Source: a virus. From it: DNA of 23,883 nt. Under the pieces are notes generated by a model. It worked only from the letters and a program-made list of their open reading frames with translations, had not been told where the DNA came from and made no database searches. This document shows positions 7,231 to 15,108 of this stretch, one piece after another. The stretch covers positions 1-23,883 of the IMG/VR virus record IMGVR_UViG_3300042335_000391. One strand, written 5' to 3'. The translations under genes and the position numbers were made by a program. Each line of letters begins with the position of its first letter. Position 1 is the stretch's first letter.

Positions 7231-8253
7231 TTAACCCGGAGCAGAATAGTATCCTATGTCGAAACCGTCCTTGGTACACTTTTTCAGAGTATTATCCAGC
7301 CCGTGGGTTTTTAGGTGATCCTCTATATAAATACACATATTTTTATCGGTATCTGGCCATTTGTTCTTATAATAATGGCACAATTTAGTGCATTTCCAGC
7401 TATCTCTGGACTGAGAAAGTGGCTTTGGATCGTTATTTAGCTTGATTTCTTCAAACTTTTTCTTAAGCATTTCTAAGAATCTGCCGTGATCTTCCTTGTC
7501 AAAACACATAGAAAATGGACCGCCATCCTTAATAAAAAAGATGCTCATAATGGATTGCTTATAGTCTGGAAATAGCTTAGCAATAGCATAGTTATATAGC
7601 AATAATTGAGGGTCTGAGCATAGCTTTTCGTATGTTTTTTCCTCGCCAGTAGCCCAATCTAGCCTTCTTCCCGTTTTCCAGTCTATAACTTCTATTATAC
7701 CATCGCTGGATTCTGTTACAAGATCTATAGTACCTTTAATGGCTAATTGACCGTTGATAACTCTACCGTCTGGAAACGTATATTCATACTTTGCCCACTC
7801 TTCTTCTATTGGAATATCAAAGTGCGGCTCTGCTGCGACCACCTTTCTGTTGCGTGGATCAAATTGACCATCATTATATAGCAATGTATCGTATACTAAT
7901 TGTCTACAGTTTGTATTATCGGCTTTTGAGAAATCATGATGAGAATCTTCTGTATAAAAATCAAAACTTTTCTTGAGTAAAACATCTACACATTCGTCTG
8001 TAAATAGTTCCGACTTTTTAAAGTTAAGCTCACCCAAGGCATCGTCGTTTACTATTAGTTTAGTTTTCTTTGGATTGTCTTGTGCAAACTGTTTTAGTTT
8101 TGCTAAAGACTCCATTACTTTGTGGACAATAGTTCCAATTTCTGCACGTTTCCCAGATGGCTGCTGAAATCCGAGAACATAAGTAATAAAATAGCTCATT
8201 TGACAATATGAATATTGATTATATGAAGAGCTTCTAATATAAGTACATAGCAT
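7231..8253 (-). CDS. RecB/Cas4-type PD-(D/E)XK exonuclease with probable Fe-S cluster cysteines
   Basis: 340 residues. GTIVHKVME (His44) is motif I of the RecB nuclease family. GTIDLVT (D177) and IEVIDWKTG (D191, K193) form the D-x13-DxK catalytic core, and DPQLLLYNYA (Q216, Y220) is the QxxxY motif. One Cys near the N-terminus (C17, in the SYNQYSYCQMSYF context) and three near the C-terminus (C288, C292, C307) match the spacing logic of AddB/Cas4/Dna2 nucleases, where four Cys hold a 4Fe-4S cluster around the nuclease fold. It would process DNA ends during recombination or degrade DNA; no helicase domain is fused. The start directly abuts the stop codon of the HNH gene (TAAATG). No cas genes are nearby, so CRISPR adaptation is unlikely. 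Confidence 0.85.
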   Translation of the reverse strand: MLCTYIRSSSYNQYSYCQMSYFITYVLGFQQPSGKRAEIGTIVHKVMESLAKLKQFAQDNPKKTKLIVNDDALGELNFKKSELFTDECVDVLLKKSFDFYTEDSHHDFSKADNTNCRQLVYDTLLYNDGQFDPRNRKVVAAEPHFDIPIEEEWAKYEYTFPDGRVINGQLAIKGTIDLVTESSDGIIEVIDWKTGRRLDWATGEEKTYEKLCSDPQLLLYNYAIAKLFPDYKQSIMSIFFIKDGGPFSMCFDKEDHGRFLEMLKKKFEEIKLNNDPKPLSQSRDSWKCTKLCHYYKNKWPDTDKNMCIYIEDHLKTHGLDNTLKKCTKDGFDIGYYSAPG

Positions 8254-8940
8254 TTAATTTCCCCTAGTAGTAATAATTCGACATAGTTCTAAAAATCTGT
8301 CTTGACTTAATTCCCACTTCATTTTATTCACATCTTTGTGCAACCATTGTATATTGTCTTTAGTATAACCTAGATCGCTATTTATTCTATCTAATGACGC
8401 TGTTTGCTCTGTCGCTTTTTCTCCAAAAGTCGGAAATTTTAATTCTAATCCAGACAAAGCACATTTATGATTTTGTTTCTCAAATTGATTCCAAATGTCA
8501 TTAATGCTAATTTCAAATATAATATTCCTTCTATCAGCACCATAAACTAATGATTGAAAATATCTTGATGGTATATGTGGGTGTATTCTATTTTTTTCTA
8601 TTGCTAATTTAAATTTTTCACTTTTTGTATGTTCTCTCTCTGGTATTCCGTGTTTTTCCAGAGCCTTCTTTACTATGCTTTTTCTTTTGAATCCAGCTTT
8701 TATTGCTACATCTTTTAGGCTTAAATTTTGTTTTACATAATGCTCTTCTAAGAATTCTTTAGTTAATATATTAGAGCTGTCTTTTAGACTAGATCTATAT
8801 AATCCATATTTTTTAATATATTGATCTATCGAATTATGAGAACTGATATTAAATTCTTTTGCTATTTGATTTATGCTTTTTCTTTTCTCTAAATAATGAT
8901 ATTCTAAAAATTCTTTGGTCAATAGTTCTTTTGGTTTCAT
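8254..8940 (-). CDS. Free-standing HNH-type endonuclease with tandem HTH repeats
   Basis: 228 residues. The N-terminal half holds two copies of a roughly 45-residue unit, beginning LLTKEFLEYHYLEKRKS (about 6) and ILTKEFLEEHYVKQNLS (about 58). Each runs into a helix-turn-helix such as INQIAKEFNIS or LKDVAIKAGF, as in the DNA-binding repeats of intron and free-standing homing endonucleases. The C-terminal half has CALSGLEL, then ASLDRINSDLGYTKDNIQW and HKDVNKMK, a phage HNH-like nuclease core. It is the only gene in this tight cluster with a large upstream gap (82 nt, with a hairpin at 8954-8975), while its stop abuts the next ATG. That fits a mobile homing gene inserted between the dNMP kinase and the RecB-like nuclease. 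The SD is AGGAA about 6 nt upstream. Confidence 0.8.
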   Translation of the reverse strand: MKPKELLTKEFLEYHYLEKRKSINQIAKEFNISSHNSIDQYIKKYGLYRSSLKDSSNILTKEFLEEHYVKQNLSLKDVAIKAGFKRKSIVKKALEKHGIPEREHTKSEKFKLAIEKNRIHPHIPSRYFQSLVYGADRRNIIFEISINDIWNQFEKQNHKCALSGLELKFPTFGEKATEQTASLDRINSDLGYTKDNIQWLHKDVNKMKWELSQDRFLELCRIITTRGN

Positions 8941-8953
8941 AATGTGTTCCTAT

Positions 8954-8975
8954 AAAAAGTACGCTGATGCATACT
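8954..8975 (-). terminator. Hairpin with T-tract, possible intrinsic terminator after the dNMP kinase gene
   Basis: On the minus strand AGTATGC, loop ATCA, GCGTACT form a 7-bp stem with one G-U wobble, followed by a run of T (TTTTT counting the last stem base). This is the form of a weak rho-independent terminator. It lies in the 82-nt gap between the dNMP kinase stop and the HNH endonuclease ATG, upstream of the SD. It could limit read-through into the endonuclease gene. The short stem makes efficiency uncertain. Confidence 0.45.
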
Positions 8976-8984
8976 TATATACAC
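8966..8984 (-). promoter_or_regulatory. Candidate promoter motif, copy 1 (upstream of the HNH gene)
   Basis: The minus strand reads GTGTATATAAGTATGCATC. A similar 19-mer occurs in the nrdA-nrdB gap (19981-19999), matching at 14 of 19 positions by direct comparison. Both lie in the two largest intergenic gaps. The AT-rich TATA(T)AA core resembles phage late promoters. It overlaps one arm of the hairpin at 8954-8975, so one of the two readings may be coincidental. Confidence 0.25.
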
Positions 8985-9022
8985 AAAATTTGAGAATTAT
9001 AACCAAATAAAATTTATACTAT

Positions 9023-9766
9023 CTATGTTCCCCAAGTAAATGAGTTTGACTTTAGACAATAACATAGTTCTTCTATATTGATAGAAGTATTATCTATAAT
9101 ATGATCGAAGTTTTTCCAATCGTAATTTTCTTTATCCAAAGCCACTTCTGACTCATGATCACTATGGTGCAAATCTCTTGTCAGTCTTATAACCACGCCG
9201 CCATTTTTCTGTATGGCTTCTACTTCGTTAGGAAATCTTACGTCTGGAATAATAGCTATTTCTGAATCTTCTGCCACTATCTTGTTAATCGTAGCATTAA
9301 CCCAGGCATTGTTATATATCTTTCTAACTATATTGGTTCCAAAGTGCTGTAGAAAATCTCTAACCGTCATAAATCCATTTTTATCTGGTGGGCAATTTGG
9401 TAAATCTTCCCACTTAAGATGAGTCACCGTATTCTTATCTTTATCTGACCCATAAACATGTTGTGGATTTAATCCAAATACATTGATTGCCATTTCCTTA
9501 AGAGAATCGGCAAAATGATACACTTTGATATATGGCCACAACTCTTTATGGGCATATTCTATAAAAGCTCTATCTTTTCGTGTAACATCAAATTCGCCAA
9601 ATCCTTCTTCTCCACTATTGTCTGTAGTTTTAACAATTAATTTACCGTTTTCATCAATATAGAAATCGTTAATCATCTCTCTTGAAATTAATACATGCCC
9701 ATTAATATAATTTGCAACTGTATTTTTACCGGCTTGCTTTCTACCGGCTATTCCGACTATTTTCAT
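9023..9766 (-). CDS. Deoxynucleoside monophosphate kinase
   Basis: 247 residues. The N-terminus MKIVGIAGRKQAGKNTVANY carries a P-loop (GRKQAGKN, residues 8-15) of the form found in phage dNMP kinases such as T4 gp1. DFLQHFGTNIVRKIYNNAWV and IIPDVRFPNEVEAI (the 'DvRfpNE' motif), followed by LTRDLHHSDHESEVALD, match the conserved substrate and lid region of this family. It phosphorylates dNMPs to dNDPs and so feeds DNA synthesis together with NrdAB and dUTPase. Its ATG overlaps the primase stop by 4 nt (ATGA), showing translational coupling. The following 82 nt hold a hairpin and a candidate promoter rather than a gene. Confidence 0.88.
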   Translation of the reverse strand: MKIVGIAGRKQAGKNTVANYINGHVLISREMINDFYIDENGKLIVKTTDNSGEEGFGEFDVTRKDRAFIEYAHKELWPYIKVYHFADSLKEMAINVFGLNPQHVYGSDKDKNTVTHLKWEDLPNCPPDKNGFMTVRDFLQHFGTNIVRKIYNNAWVNATINKIVAEDSEIAIIPDVRFPNEVEAIQKNGGVVIRLTRDLHHSDHESEVALDKENYDWKNFDHIIDNTSINIEELCYCLKSNSFTWGT

Positions 9767-10782
9767 ATACGGCTTCCCTTTATTTGTGGTAAAATAATAT
9801 TATGTATTTGTGCTACAGACATATCCCCAATATCTTTGGTGGGAATTTTTGGAAATGATAGTTTATATAATCTGTTTAGTTGGCGTTGTATTTGCATCTT
9901 AGATTCTCTGCCCGCTTGATCGTTATCAGTTAAGACCACAATATGAGTCAGAGGGAGCTTATTCAGTTTTGCTTCTTGTTCTTTGCTGAGTGATTTACCA
10001 AATATACTCACAGCGTTATAAATTCCAGCCTCATATAATCTCCATACATCTCCTTGCCCCTCTATTATAAATACTGTATTTGTTTCATTAATTTTCTGTA
10101 TTGCTCTATGATAATTGTATAATAAGCCAGTTTTAGAGAAACCGGGAGGATGAAATAGGAATTTGGGCATCTTATATTCTTTAACCGATCTTCCTATCAT
10201 TGCTACTATATTTTCTCCGCTATCATCATGAATGGGTATAATAGCTCTGTTATGCATTTTTGACTTTGGGTTATTACAATCACCAACGCCAAAATGCACC
10301 AATGTTTCTGAAGCAAAACCCCTAGATATAAAATAGTCTGATGGGCAATCTATATTTTCAATTGTAATTGGCTCATAGGTTCTACTTATTATATCTTCTT
10401 TGAAGGAACTAACCAACTGTAAAAAATCGTCAGACTCGTTTTCTGTAATCTCAATATTAGAGTGCTTATGTTTAACTTTTAATAGATCACAGGCCCACTT
10501 TAAAGCCTCAGAAAACCCAACATCATAACCTTGCTCATTTGATAATGTGCCACGTATTAGACCAAAGATATCGTTTCTATATTGGTGCTGACAATCTCTA
10601 GTCCAACACTTCCATATACCCTTATCAACAGCAAATGAAAACGCTCTAGGATTATCGCTAGAATCATGAACGGGACAAGTGGAATATATATTATTCCCAA
10701 ACTTCTCGCACTTCATTCCTAGTTTTTCAAAAACCAAATCTGATTTATTATTCAGAGTCGTTTTCAGTGTCTGTAAGTCCAT
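9763..10782 (-). CDS. dnaG: DnaG-type DNA primase
   Basis: 339 residues. The zinc-binding domain is CPVH (C36, H39) followed by CWTRDC (C59, C64), the CHC2-type arrangement that recognises template. The Toprim catalytic domain has FIIEGQGDVWR (E241, D245) and VLTDNDQAG (D286, D288), which bind the metals for RNA primer synthesis. HNRAIIPIHDDSGENIVAMIGR is the conserved RNA polymerase-basic region. It is much shorter than bacterial DnaG (about 580 residues) and lacks the C-terminal helicase-binding domain, as is usual for phage primases. It starts inside the end of the helicase gene (35-nt overlap) and should act with that helicase as the primosome. Confidence 0.92.
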   Translation of the reverse strand: MDLQTLKTTLNNKSDLVFEKLGMKCEKFGNNIYSTCPVHDSSDNPRAFSFAVDKGIWKCWTRDCQHQYRNDIFGLIRGTLSNEQGYDVGFSEALKWACDLLKVKHKHSNIEITENESDDFLQLVSSFKEDIISRTYEPITIENIDCPSDYFISRGFASETLVHFGVGDCNNPKSKMHNRAIIPIHDDSGENIVAMIGRSVKEYKMPKFLFHPPGFSKTGLLYNYHRAIQKINETNTVFIIEGQGDVWRLYEAGIYNAVSIFGKSLSKEQEAKLNKLPLTHIVVLTDNDQAGRESKMQIQRQLNRLYKLSFPKIPTKDIGDMSVAQIHNIILPQIKGSRI

Positions 10783-12223
10783 CTTGCTGTATTTTTGTTA
10801 AGGTGTCGCTATTGATTAATCCAGAATCACCAACGGGTTGATTTTTAAACTCATTGCGTGTTTTTAGTTCTCTCAACTTGGCATATGTTCCTTGCATCAC
10901 CATATTAATATAATCGCCATCGTCTAATCCGGCACCATGACGAGAAACAATTGGTACTAACTTTCTATTACCAGCATTTGGCCCATCTTCTGCCAACTCT
11001 TCTGGAGACTTAATCTTGAAGATACTAAAAGATGTACATAGCCATATTAGCCTATCTGAACCAGACACAGCATCTGTACTTTCTTTTGTAATACCATCAC
11101 GGTTTAGTTGTACGAATGATAAGCATGGAATATCTAGCTTAACACACAGATTATGTAATGAAGTAATCTGAAAGCCTAGAGCTTGATATTCTTGTATATT
11201 GTTGGTTATAGAACTAGATGACATTAACTTCAAATAGTCATATATAATAACACAGTCAGCCGTTTGACCGTATTCATTGGTCTTAACATCCTGTACAACC
11301 CACCTTCTAACAAGATTTAGAATTTGTTCAAATGGTTTGCCAGCAACGCTAATATAATTGTAGGGTATCTTTTCCAGAAGCTTCATTGCTTCTACGATCT
11401 TATCATATTTATCTTGATCATCCGTAAACTGACCGGTAGCAATTTCATTAATTGGTATGCCACTGATATTGGCTAGTAGTCTGTTTAAATGATCTTCCTT
11501 TGACATTTCTGTGTCTAGCATCAGCACGGGGATGTTTTTACTAGCAATGTTTAGTGCGACATTATCAGCAAAAACACTCTTACCAACTTTTGGTCGTGCG
11601 GCAACTAGATCAACACACTTCCTTCTTAATCCGCCGCCAATGGCTTCGTCATATCTAGAAAATCCAGTTGGTATACCAATAATATCACATTTGTTCTTCT
11701 CTAGAAAATCTATATAGTCCTTGATATTCTCGCCTATTTTTTCTGGACTCTCGCCTCCATCATCTTCCCTTAGAAAATCTGTTACTGGATTCTCTAGTAT
11801 CTGAATAATCTCATTAATACTCTCATTACCAGTAACATCGTCTATATCTTTATGTATTTTGGCTGTAAGCTTTTTGATCTTACGAGCAAACTCAAACTTC
11901 TTTAACTGAACTCCAAAACTAAAGATATTATCCTTATTGATAGGAAAGTCAAACAGGGATTTTATATACTTCAACTCTTGTGGAGTATTAATATTATCAG
12001 ATAAATTTAGCTGCGATGCGGCAGATAATAAAGCTGGCAGATCTATTTTCTGCTCATTACTAATAACCTTTTCTACACACTTGTATATAGTTTGATTATT
12101 AATATGACCAAAGCTATCAACATTGATCAAATCTGAAACAGTAATATAACCATCTATACCATGCTGCAATATGCCAGCAAGAACCGCTCGTTCAGCACCA
12201 ATATCTGTTAAATTATTATCCAT
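10748..12223 (-). CDS. dnaB: Replicative DnaB-type DNA helicase
   Basis: 491 residues from the ATG at 12223. The N-terminal domain (NNLTDIGAERAVLAGIL...) is the DnaB helical domain, which contacts primase. The RecA-like motor has a P-loop AARPKVGKS (about 208-216), PVLMLDTEMSKEDHLNRL and Walker B region DCVIIYDYLKLM, then SFVQLNRDG (motif H4). It unwinds DNA 5'-3' ahead of the fork as a hexamer. The open frame extends to 12316, but those 31 residues overlap the zinc-ribbon gene. The ATG at 12223 lies 1 nt after that gene's stop codon, with GGAAGG just upstream, and gives a normal DnaB start. Confidence 0.93.
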   Translation of the reverse strand: MDNNLTDIGAERAVLAGILQHGIDGYITVSDLINVDSFGHINNQTIYKCVEKVISNEQKIDLPALLSAASQLNLSDNINTPQELKYIKSLFDFPINKDNIFSFGVQLKKFEFARKIKKLTAKIHKDIDDVTGNESINEIIQILENPVTDFLREDDGGESPEKIGENIKDYIDFLEKNKCDIIGIPTGFSRYDEAIGGGLRRKCVDLVAARPKVGKSVFADNVALNIASKNIPVLMLDTEMSKEDHLNRLLANISGIPINEIATGQFTDDQDKYDKIVEAMKLLEKIPYNYISVAGKPFEQILNLVRRWVVQDVKTNEYGQTADCVIIYDYLKLMSSSSITNNIQEYQALGFQITSLHNLCVKLDIPCLSFVQLNRDGITKESTDAVSGSDRLIWLCTSFSIFKIKSPEELAEDGPNAGNRKLVPIVSRHGAGLDDGDYINMVMQGTYAKLRELKTRNEFKNQPVGDSGLINSDTLTKIQQDGLTDTENDSE

Positions 12224-12224
12224 A

Positions 12225-12626
12225 TCACCTTCCGGTACACTTGTTGCATCTTGGGAATTCGCCATATACATATCTTGCGTCCTGCTTGAATGTTTTTCCA
12301 CAAACGTGGCACTCAAGGTCTACCTTTTTGGACGGCTCTCGTTTGCGGGGGGTTCTTTCAAAGCTAGGGGTTTCAATATCCCTAGACTCTCCCTCGTCTT
12401 TCCATCTGTTTTCTCTACCTCTCACGGCTTCTTTTCTCCTGTTACTAGTAGCATCTGTCCTTCTAACAATAAAATTCTCATCTACATTGACAGAGGATGA
12501 AGATGAACGGCTTGGCTGTGGACTAGGCTTAGTCTCTTGTGGTTCTGATTTGTTTAATAGTGCTTCGACCAATTTTTGCTTTTGGTCATCTGACAATGAC
12601 GATAAAAATGCATCAAAGTTACTCAT
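12225..12626 (-). CDS. Zinc-ribbon protein with disordered linker
   Basis: 133 residues, not assigned to a named family. A short helical N-terminus (FDAFLSSLSDDQKQKLVEAL) leads into a long Ser/Pro/Arg/Glu-rich, probably disordered part (about 27-98). The C-terminus has one zinc finger: CHVCGKTFKQDARYVYGEFP then CNKC (C-x2-C ... C-x2-C). Such CxxC/CxxC fingers often bind nucleic acid or act as adaptors. It lies directly upstream of the helicase (stop and helicase ATG as TGATATG) and overlaps the previous gene by 4 nt, so co-expression with helicase is likely. A helicase-accessory role is conjecture. Confidence 0.7.
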   Translation of the reverse strand: MSNFDAFLSSLSDDQKQKLVEALLNKSEPQETKPSPQPSRSSSSSVNVDENFIVRRTDATSNRRKEAVRGRENRWKDEGESRDIETPSFERTPRKREPSKKVDLECHVCGKTFKQDARYVYGEFPRCNKCTGR

Positions 12627-13099
12627 AACTTTTTACCTTTCTCTAATAATATATCGGCTCTTCTTTTTAGTTCATAAACTTTGCCGTCTAAGGATTGTAG
12701 TCTCGCTTCTGCTACTTCTCTCATATTCTCAAGAGATGCCGCATATGAATTATTTGCGGCCAAAATATGTTTTTTAGACTCATGCTTGGTATATTGTCCA
12801 AAGTCCTGACTATGTTTTACTATCATTCTTTCCATCTGATCGTGACACCAATTTAATGCTATTTTATTCTTATTTATTTCATCTTGAATATATGTAGCAT
12901 ATCCATATAGTAAATACGCAGCATCTATAGCTTCTTGTTGTGTTAGATTTTTTAGTTGATCTAGAGATAGATCTGATACCAATAGATATTCTTCTCTAAA
13001 TGAAGAAAATTTAGTATTACTTAGCTCTATATATGATGTGATAGCATCAAGATGTTCCGCTAGTTTTTCAGACGCTTTTAATTCTTTGTCGCCACTCAT
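12623..13099 (-). CDS. Helical protein, candidate UvsY-like recombination mediator
   Basis: 158 residues, strongly helical throughout, with no cysteine-rich or enzymatic motif. The C-terminal half has a Y-x-x-HE-x-KK-x-IL pattern (YTKHESKKHILAANNSY), then ENMREVAEARLQSLDG and a Lys/Arg-rich helix ending in LEKGKKL. By eye this order resembles T4 UvsY (137 residues), where YEKSEMKTVLSAD is followed by a helix and a C-terminal basic helix. UvsY loads the T4 recombinase onto SSB-coated DNA. The gene sits two genes from recA and just upstream of the helicase block. The resemblance is weak and unproven. The start has AGAAAG 5 nt upstream of the ATG and overlaps the nuclease gene by 32 nt. Confidence 0.65.
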   Translation of the reverse strand: MSGDKELKASEKLAEHLDAITSYIELSNTKFSSFREEYLLVSDLSLDQLKNLTQQEAIDAAYLLYGYATYIQDEINKNKIALNWCHDQMERMIVKHSQDFGQYTKHESKKHILAANNSYAASLENMREVAEARLQSLDGKVYELKRRADILLEKGKKL

Positions 13100-13490
13100 C
13101 GTCGCTTTCTGTATATTTAAGGGTAATTAGTGTTATCCCGTTGAGTTCGCACCAAGTTATTTTATCCTCATCCCTAGCCTTGGCTTTTAAAAAATCTGCC
13201 CTACTTCTGTAAAAGAACGGGCTAAACTCATAATGCTGTTGACCATGAACCTCAACCGCCAGTGTAATGGAAGGAACGTAAAAATCAAGGTACAATACGG
13301 ATTTTCTATGAAGCTCCGTACTTCCCGGCAATTTTACTTCTTCAAGTATTCTATAACTATGAAATAGTTCCTTCAAAAGCTTTCTTGCACGTATATGATA
13401 TTTGGATCTTTTTTTGGCGTCATCATTAAATACATCATACCCAGTAAGATTCCAAACATATTCTTTACCATTGATGCCAACAACTTTCAT
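13068..13490 (-). CDS. Vsr/DUF559-like PD-(D/E)XK endonuclease
   Basis: 140 residues from the ATG at 13490; a TTG one codon upstream is unlikely to be used because TGATG links this ATG to the recA stop. ARKLLKELFHSYRILEEVKL is followed by VLYLDFYVPSITLAVEVHGQ and QHYEF, then KARDEDKITWCELNGITLIT. The order 'LDF.p...avEvhG.qH' is that of Vsr/DUF559-type restriction-like nucleases that recognise mismatches or branched DNA; the final part (WCELNGI) matches the family's 'k...l...G..vir'. The catalytic lysine of PD-ExK appears as His (E-V-H). It sits between recA and the putative mediator, so a recombination or junction-processing role is plausible. Confidence 0.75.
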   Translation of the reverse strand: MKVVGINGKEYVWNLTGYDVFNDDAKKRSKYHIRARKLLKELFHSYRILEEVKLPGSTELHRKSVLYLDFYVPSITLAVEVHGQQHYEFSPFFYRSRADFLKAKARDEDKITWCELNGITLITLKYTESDDEWRQRIKSV

Positions 13491-14590
13491 CAATGAAGTT
13501 CCTTGATTTTGGTATATATAAACTGTGCAATATCATTATGAGAATTGAGAAATTCAGCAACAGCATTGACACCTTGGAACTTAAGAGCTTTTTCCATTTC
13601 ATCTGGAGTTGTAGCATTTTGTGATGCTAAATATGACTGAACCACTGGATGATTCGGCTCATCTAAAGCACAAGAAATTGTATACCATGCACCAGCGGTT
13701 TTAATCAGTCTGAATTCGCAGGCAATTTGAATAACTTCTTGTACTTCATCTACTCCAACACCATATCTAATCCACCCTTCCGCAGTGCTATTAGGTCTTC
13801 CACCAGCGTTAGATGTTTTGATAGACCAGTTGGCTATTTGACCAACGTGAGGGCCAGTATCCTTTGGAACTTGCCATTTGCCACGATGGGTGATAACCAT
13901 ATTGGTTCCGGCTTGATACTGCAACATGTTTCCACAGTCTGCCATCTTTTGTGGTGCATATGGTGATCCACCAGTATTAGCAATATTGTGAGTGATGCAA
14001 ATGAGAATAGTCTTGTTCTTCATAAGCGTACCGCTAATGCGTTTAAAAAACATGGATAGCAGTCTTGGCAGAGCGTTACGAACGCCCGTTCGCACTTCAC
14101 CCTCAAGTTCACACGCTGGCACCATGTTGGATAGCGAATCTGCTATAATCAAACAGCCGGGATCATTGTTGATATAATATTCTATGATATTTAAAAAGTC
14201 TTCTGCTGATAATACTCTTTCATCTGTGGATTCAATAATAAGAATATTCTCAGGCTGCAATCCCTTAATGCCATCAAAGTTTTGTTTAGATAGTCTACCT
14301 TCTGTGTTAACATAAATAACACGCTTGTTCTTTTGTTGGCACTTGGAAGCAAAGTGTAGGGCAGTTGTGGTTTTGCCACTCTTTGGATCGCCCGTCATAA
14401 CAACAACAGAACCTTCTCTAAGACCGCCACCAAGAGCTATATCTAATGCTGGAGAAATACCAATAATGTTAAGGCTATTGATATTCTGTAATACTTCTGT
14501 GCCACTTCTAACAACATCTCCGTATTTAGTAACTATAGAGTTGCTAACATTATCTTCAGTGAATTTGTTGGTCTTTTTAAGTTTGCTCAT
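13490..14590 (-). CDS. recA: RecA-family recombinase
   Basis: 366 residues with a RecA core: Walker A GDPKSGKT (67-74), the catalytic glutamate in VIYVNTEG (E97), Walker B CLIIADS (D151), and VRTGVRNALPRLLSMFFKRI. ICITHN (with Gln/Asn switch position) and a region with GGSPYAPQKMADCGNMLQY correspond to the L2 and following part, where bacterial RecA has GGNALKFY. It would coat ssDNA with ATP and pair homologous strands, driving recombination-dependent replication. It differs enough from host-type RecA to be a phage lineage. It is coupled to the upstream gene by a 4-nt overlap, and its TGA overlaps the ATG of the nuclease gene. Confidence 0.88.
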   Translation of the reverse strand: MSKLKKTNKFTEDNVSNSIVTKYGDVVRSGTEVLQNINSLNIIGISPALDIALGGGLREGSVVVMTGDPKSGKTTTALHFASKCQQKNKRVIYVNTEGRLSKQNFDGIKGLQPENILIIESTDERVLSAEDFLNIIEYYINNDPGCLIIADSLSNMVPACELEGEVRTGVRNALPRLLSMFFKRISGTLMKNKTILICITHNIANTGGSPYAPQKMADCGNMLQYQAGTNMVITHRGKWQVPKDTGPHVGQIANWSIKTSNAGGRPNSTAEGWIRYGVGVDEVQEVIQIACEFRLIKTAGAWYTISCALDEPNHPVVQSYLASQNATTPDEMEKALKFQGVNAVAEFLNSHNDIAQFIYTKIKELH

Positions 14591-15108
14591 AGATTCCTCA
14601 ATTGATTGATCGTGTTTCTTCTTGTATTATAGCTCTTACCGGCCCTAGTTTCAAGTTCGTTTTTCTCATTTTCTACCTTAGCCTCTAGATTGACTTCTAT
14701 TTTATTTTGAGCGTCATCTAGCATTTGCTGATATTTAGCGATAACCTTCTCTGCTAAAGGATTAATTTTGTATCCTCTGCCATTTTGAATACCAAGTACC
14801 AACAATCCTTCAAAATCTTTAGATTTAATTGCTGATAATATAGCTTCTTCACTATATTTCTTTTTTAGCTGCAAAGCTGCACCGTGCTGCTTTTTCCAGA
14901 GCCAGTGTAAAGGATCTCCCTTTGTCCAAAATTTATAAGATGGCTTTCCTAAGTTCAACTTTTCTGATCTACGTAGCACAATGTATTCTGCTACATATGC
15001 TTCAAAAGTACAATATTCACCAGTATGAATATGTTTATATTTATGAGTTTCTGACCATTCTTTTTGATATTGCTGATTAAATAGTTCTGGTTTCTGCTTG
15101 CGTGTCAT
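14587..15108 (-). CDS. Hypothetical protein upstream of recA
   Basis: 173 residues, not recognised. The N-terminal part is rich in aromatic and basic residues (GEYCTFEAYVAEYIVLRRSEK, then SYKFWTKGDPLHWLWKKQHG), followed by a small alpha/beta part (AILSAIKSKDFEGLLVLGI) and a C-terminal highly charged helix (about 130-160) likely to form a coiled coil. No Cys pair or enzyme motif is visible. It overlaps the previous gene by 32 nt and recA by 4 nt, so it is made with the recombinase. Because the window lacks a recognised helicase loader, that role is one possibility, but no sequence motif supports it. Confidence 0.7.
   Translation of the reverse strand: MTRKQKPELFNQQYQKEWSETHKYKHIHTGEYCTFEAYVAEYIVLRRSEKLNLGKPSYKFWTKGDPLHWLWKKQHGAALQLKKKYSEEAILSAIKSKDFEGLLVLGIQNGRGYKINPLAEKVIAKYQQMLDDAQNKIEVNLEAKVENEKNELETRAGKSYNTRRNTINQLRNL

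Noticed and set aside
7231-8253. Cas4 of a phage CRISPR system
   Set aside because: No cas1, cas2 or repeat-spacer array is visible; RecB-like nucleases of this kind are common in phages on their own.
12224-12316. 31-residue N-terminal extension of the helicase
   Set aside because: It overlaps the CxxC end of the zinc-ribbon gene, while an ATG with a GGAAGG SD follows that gene's stop immediately and matches DnaB N-termini.
12241-12777. Plus-strand ORF of 178 codons
   Set aside because: It is antisense to the zinc-ribbon and helical-protein genes, with Ser/Leu-rich low-complexity content and no motif; every supported gene is on the other strand.
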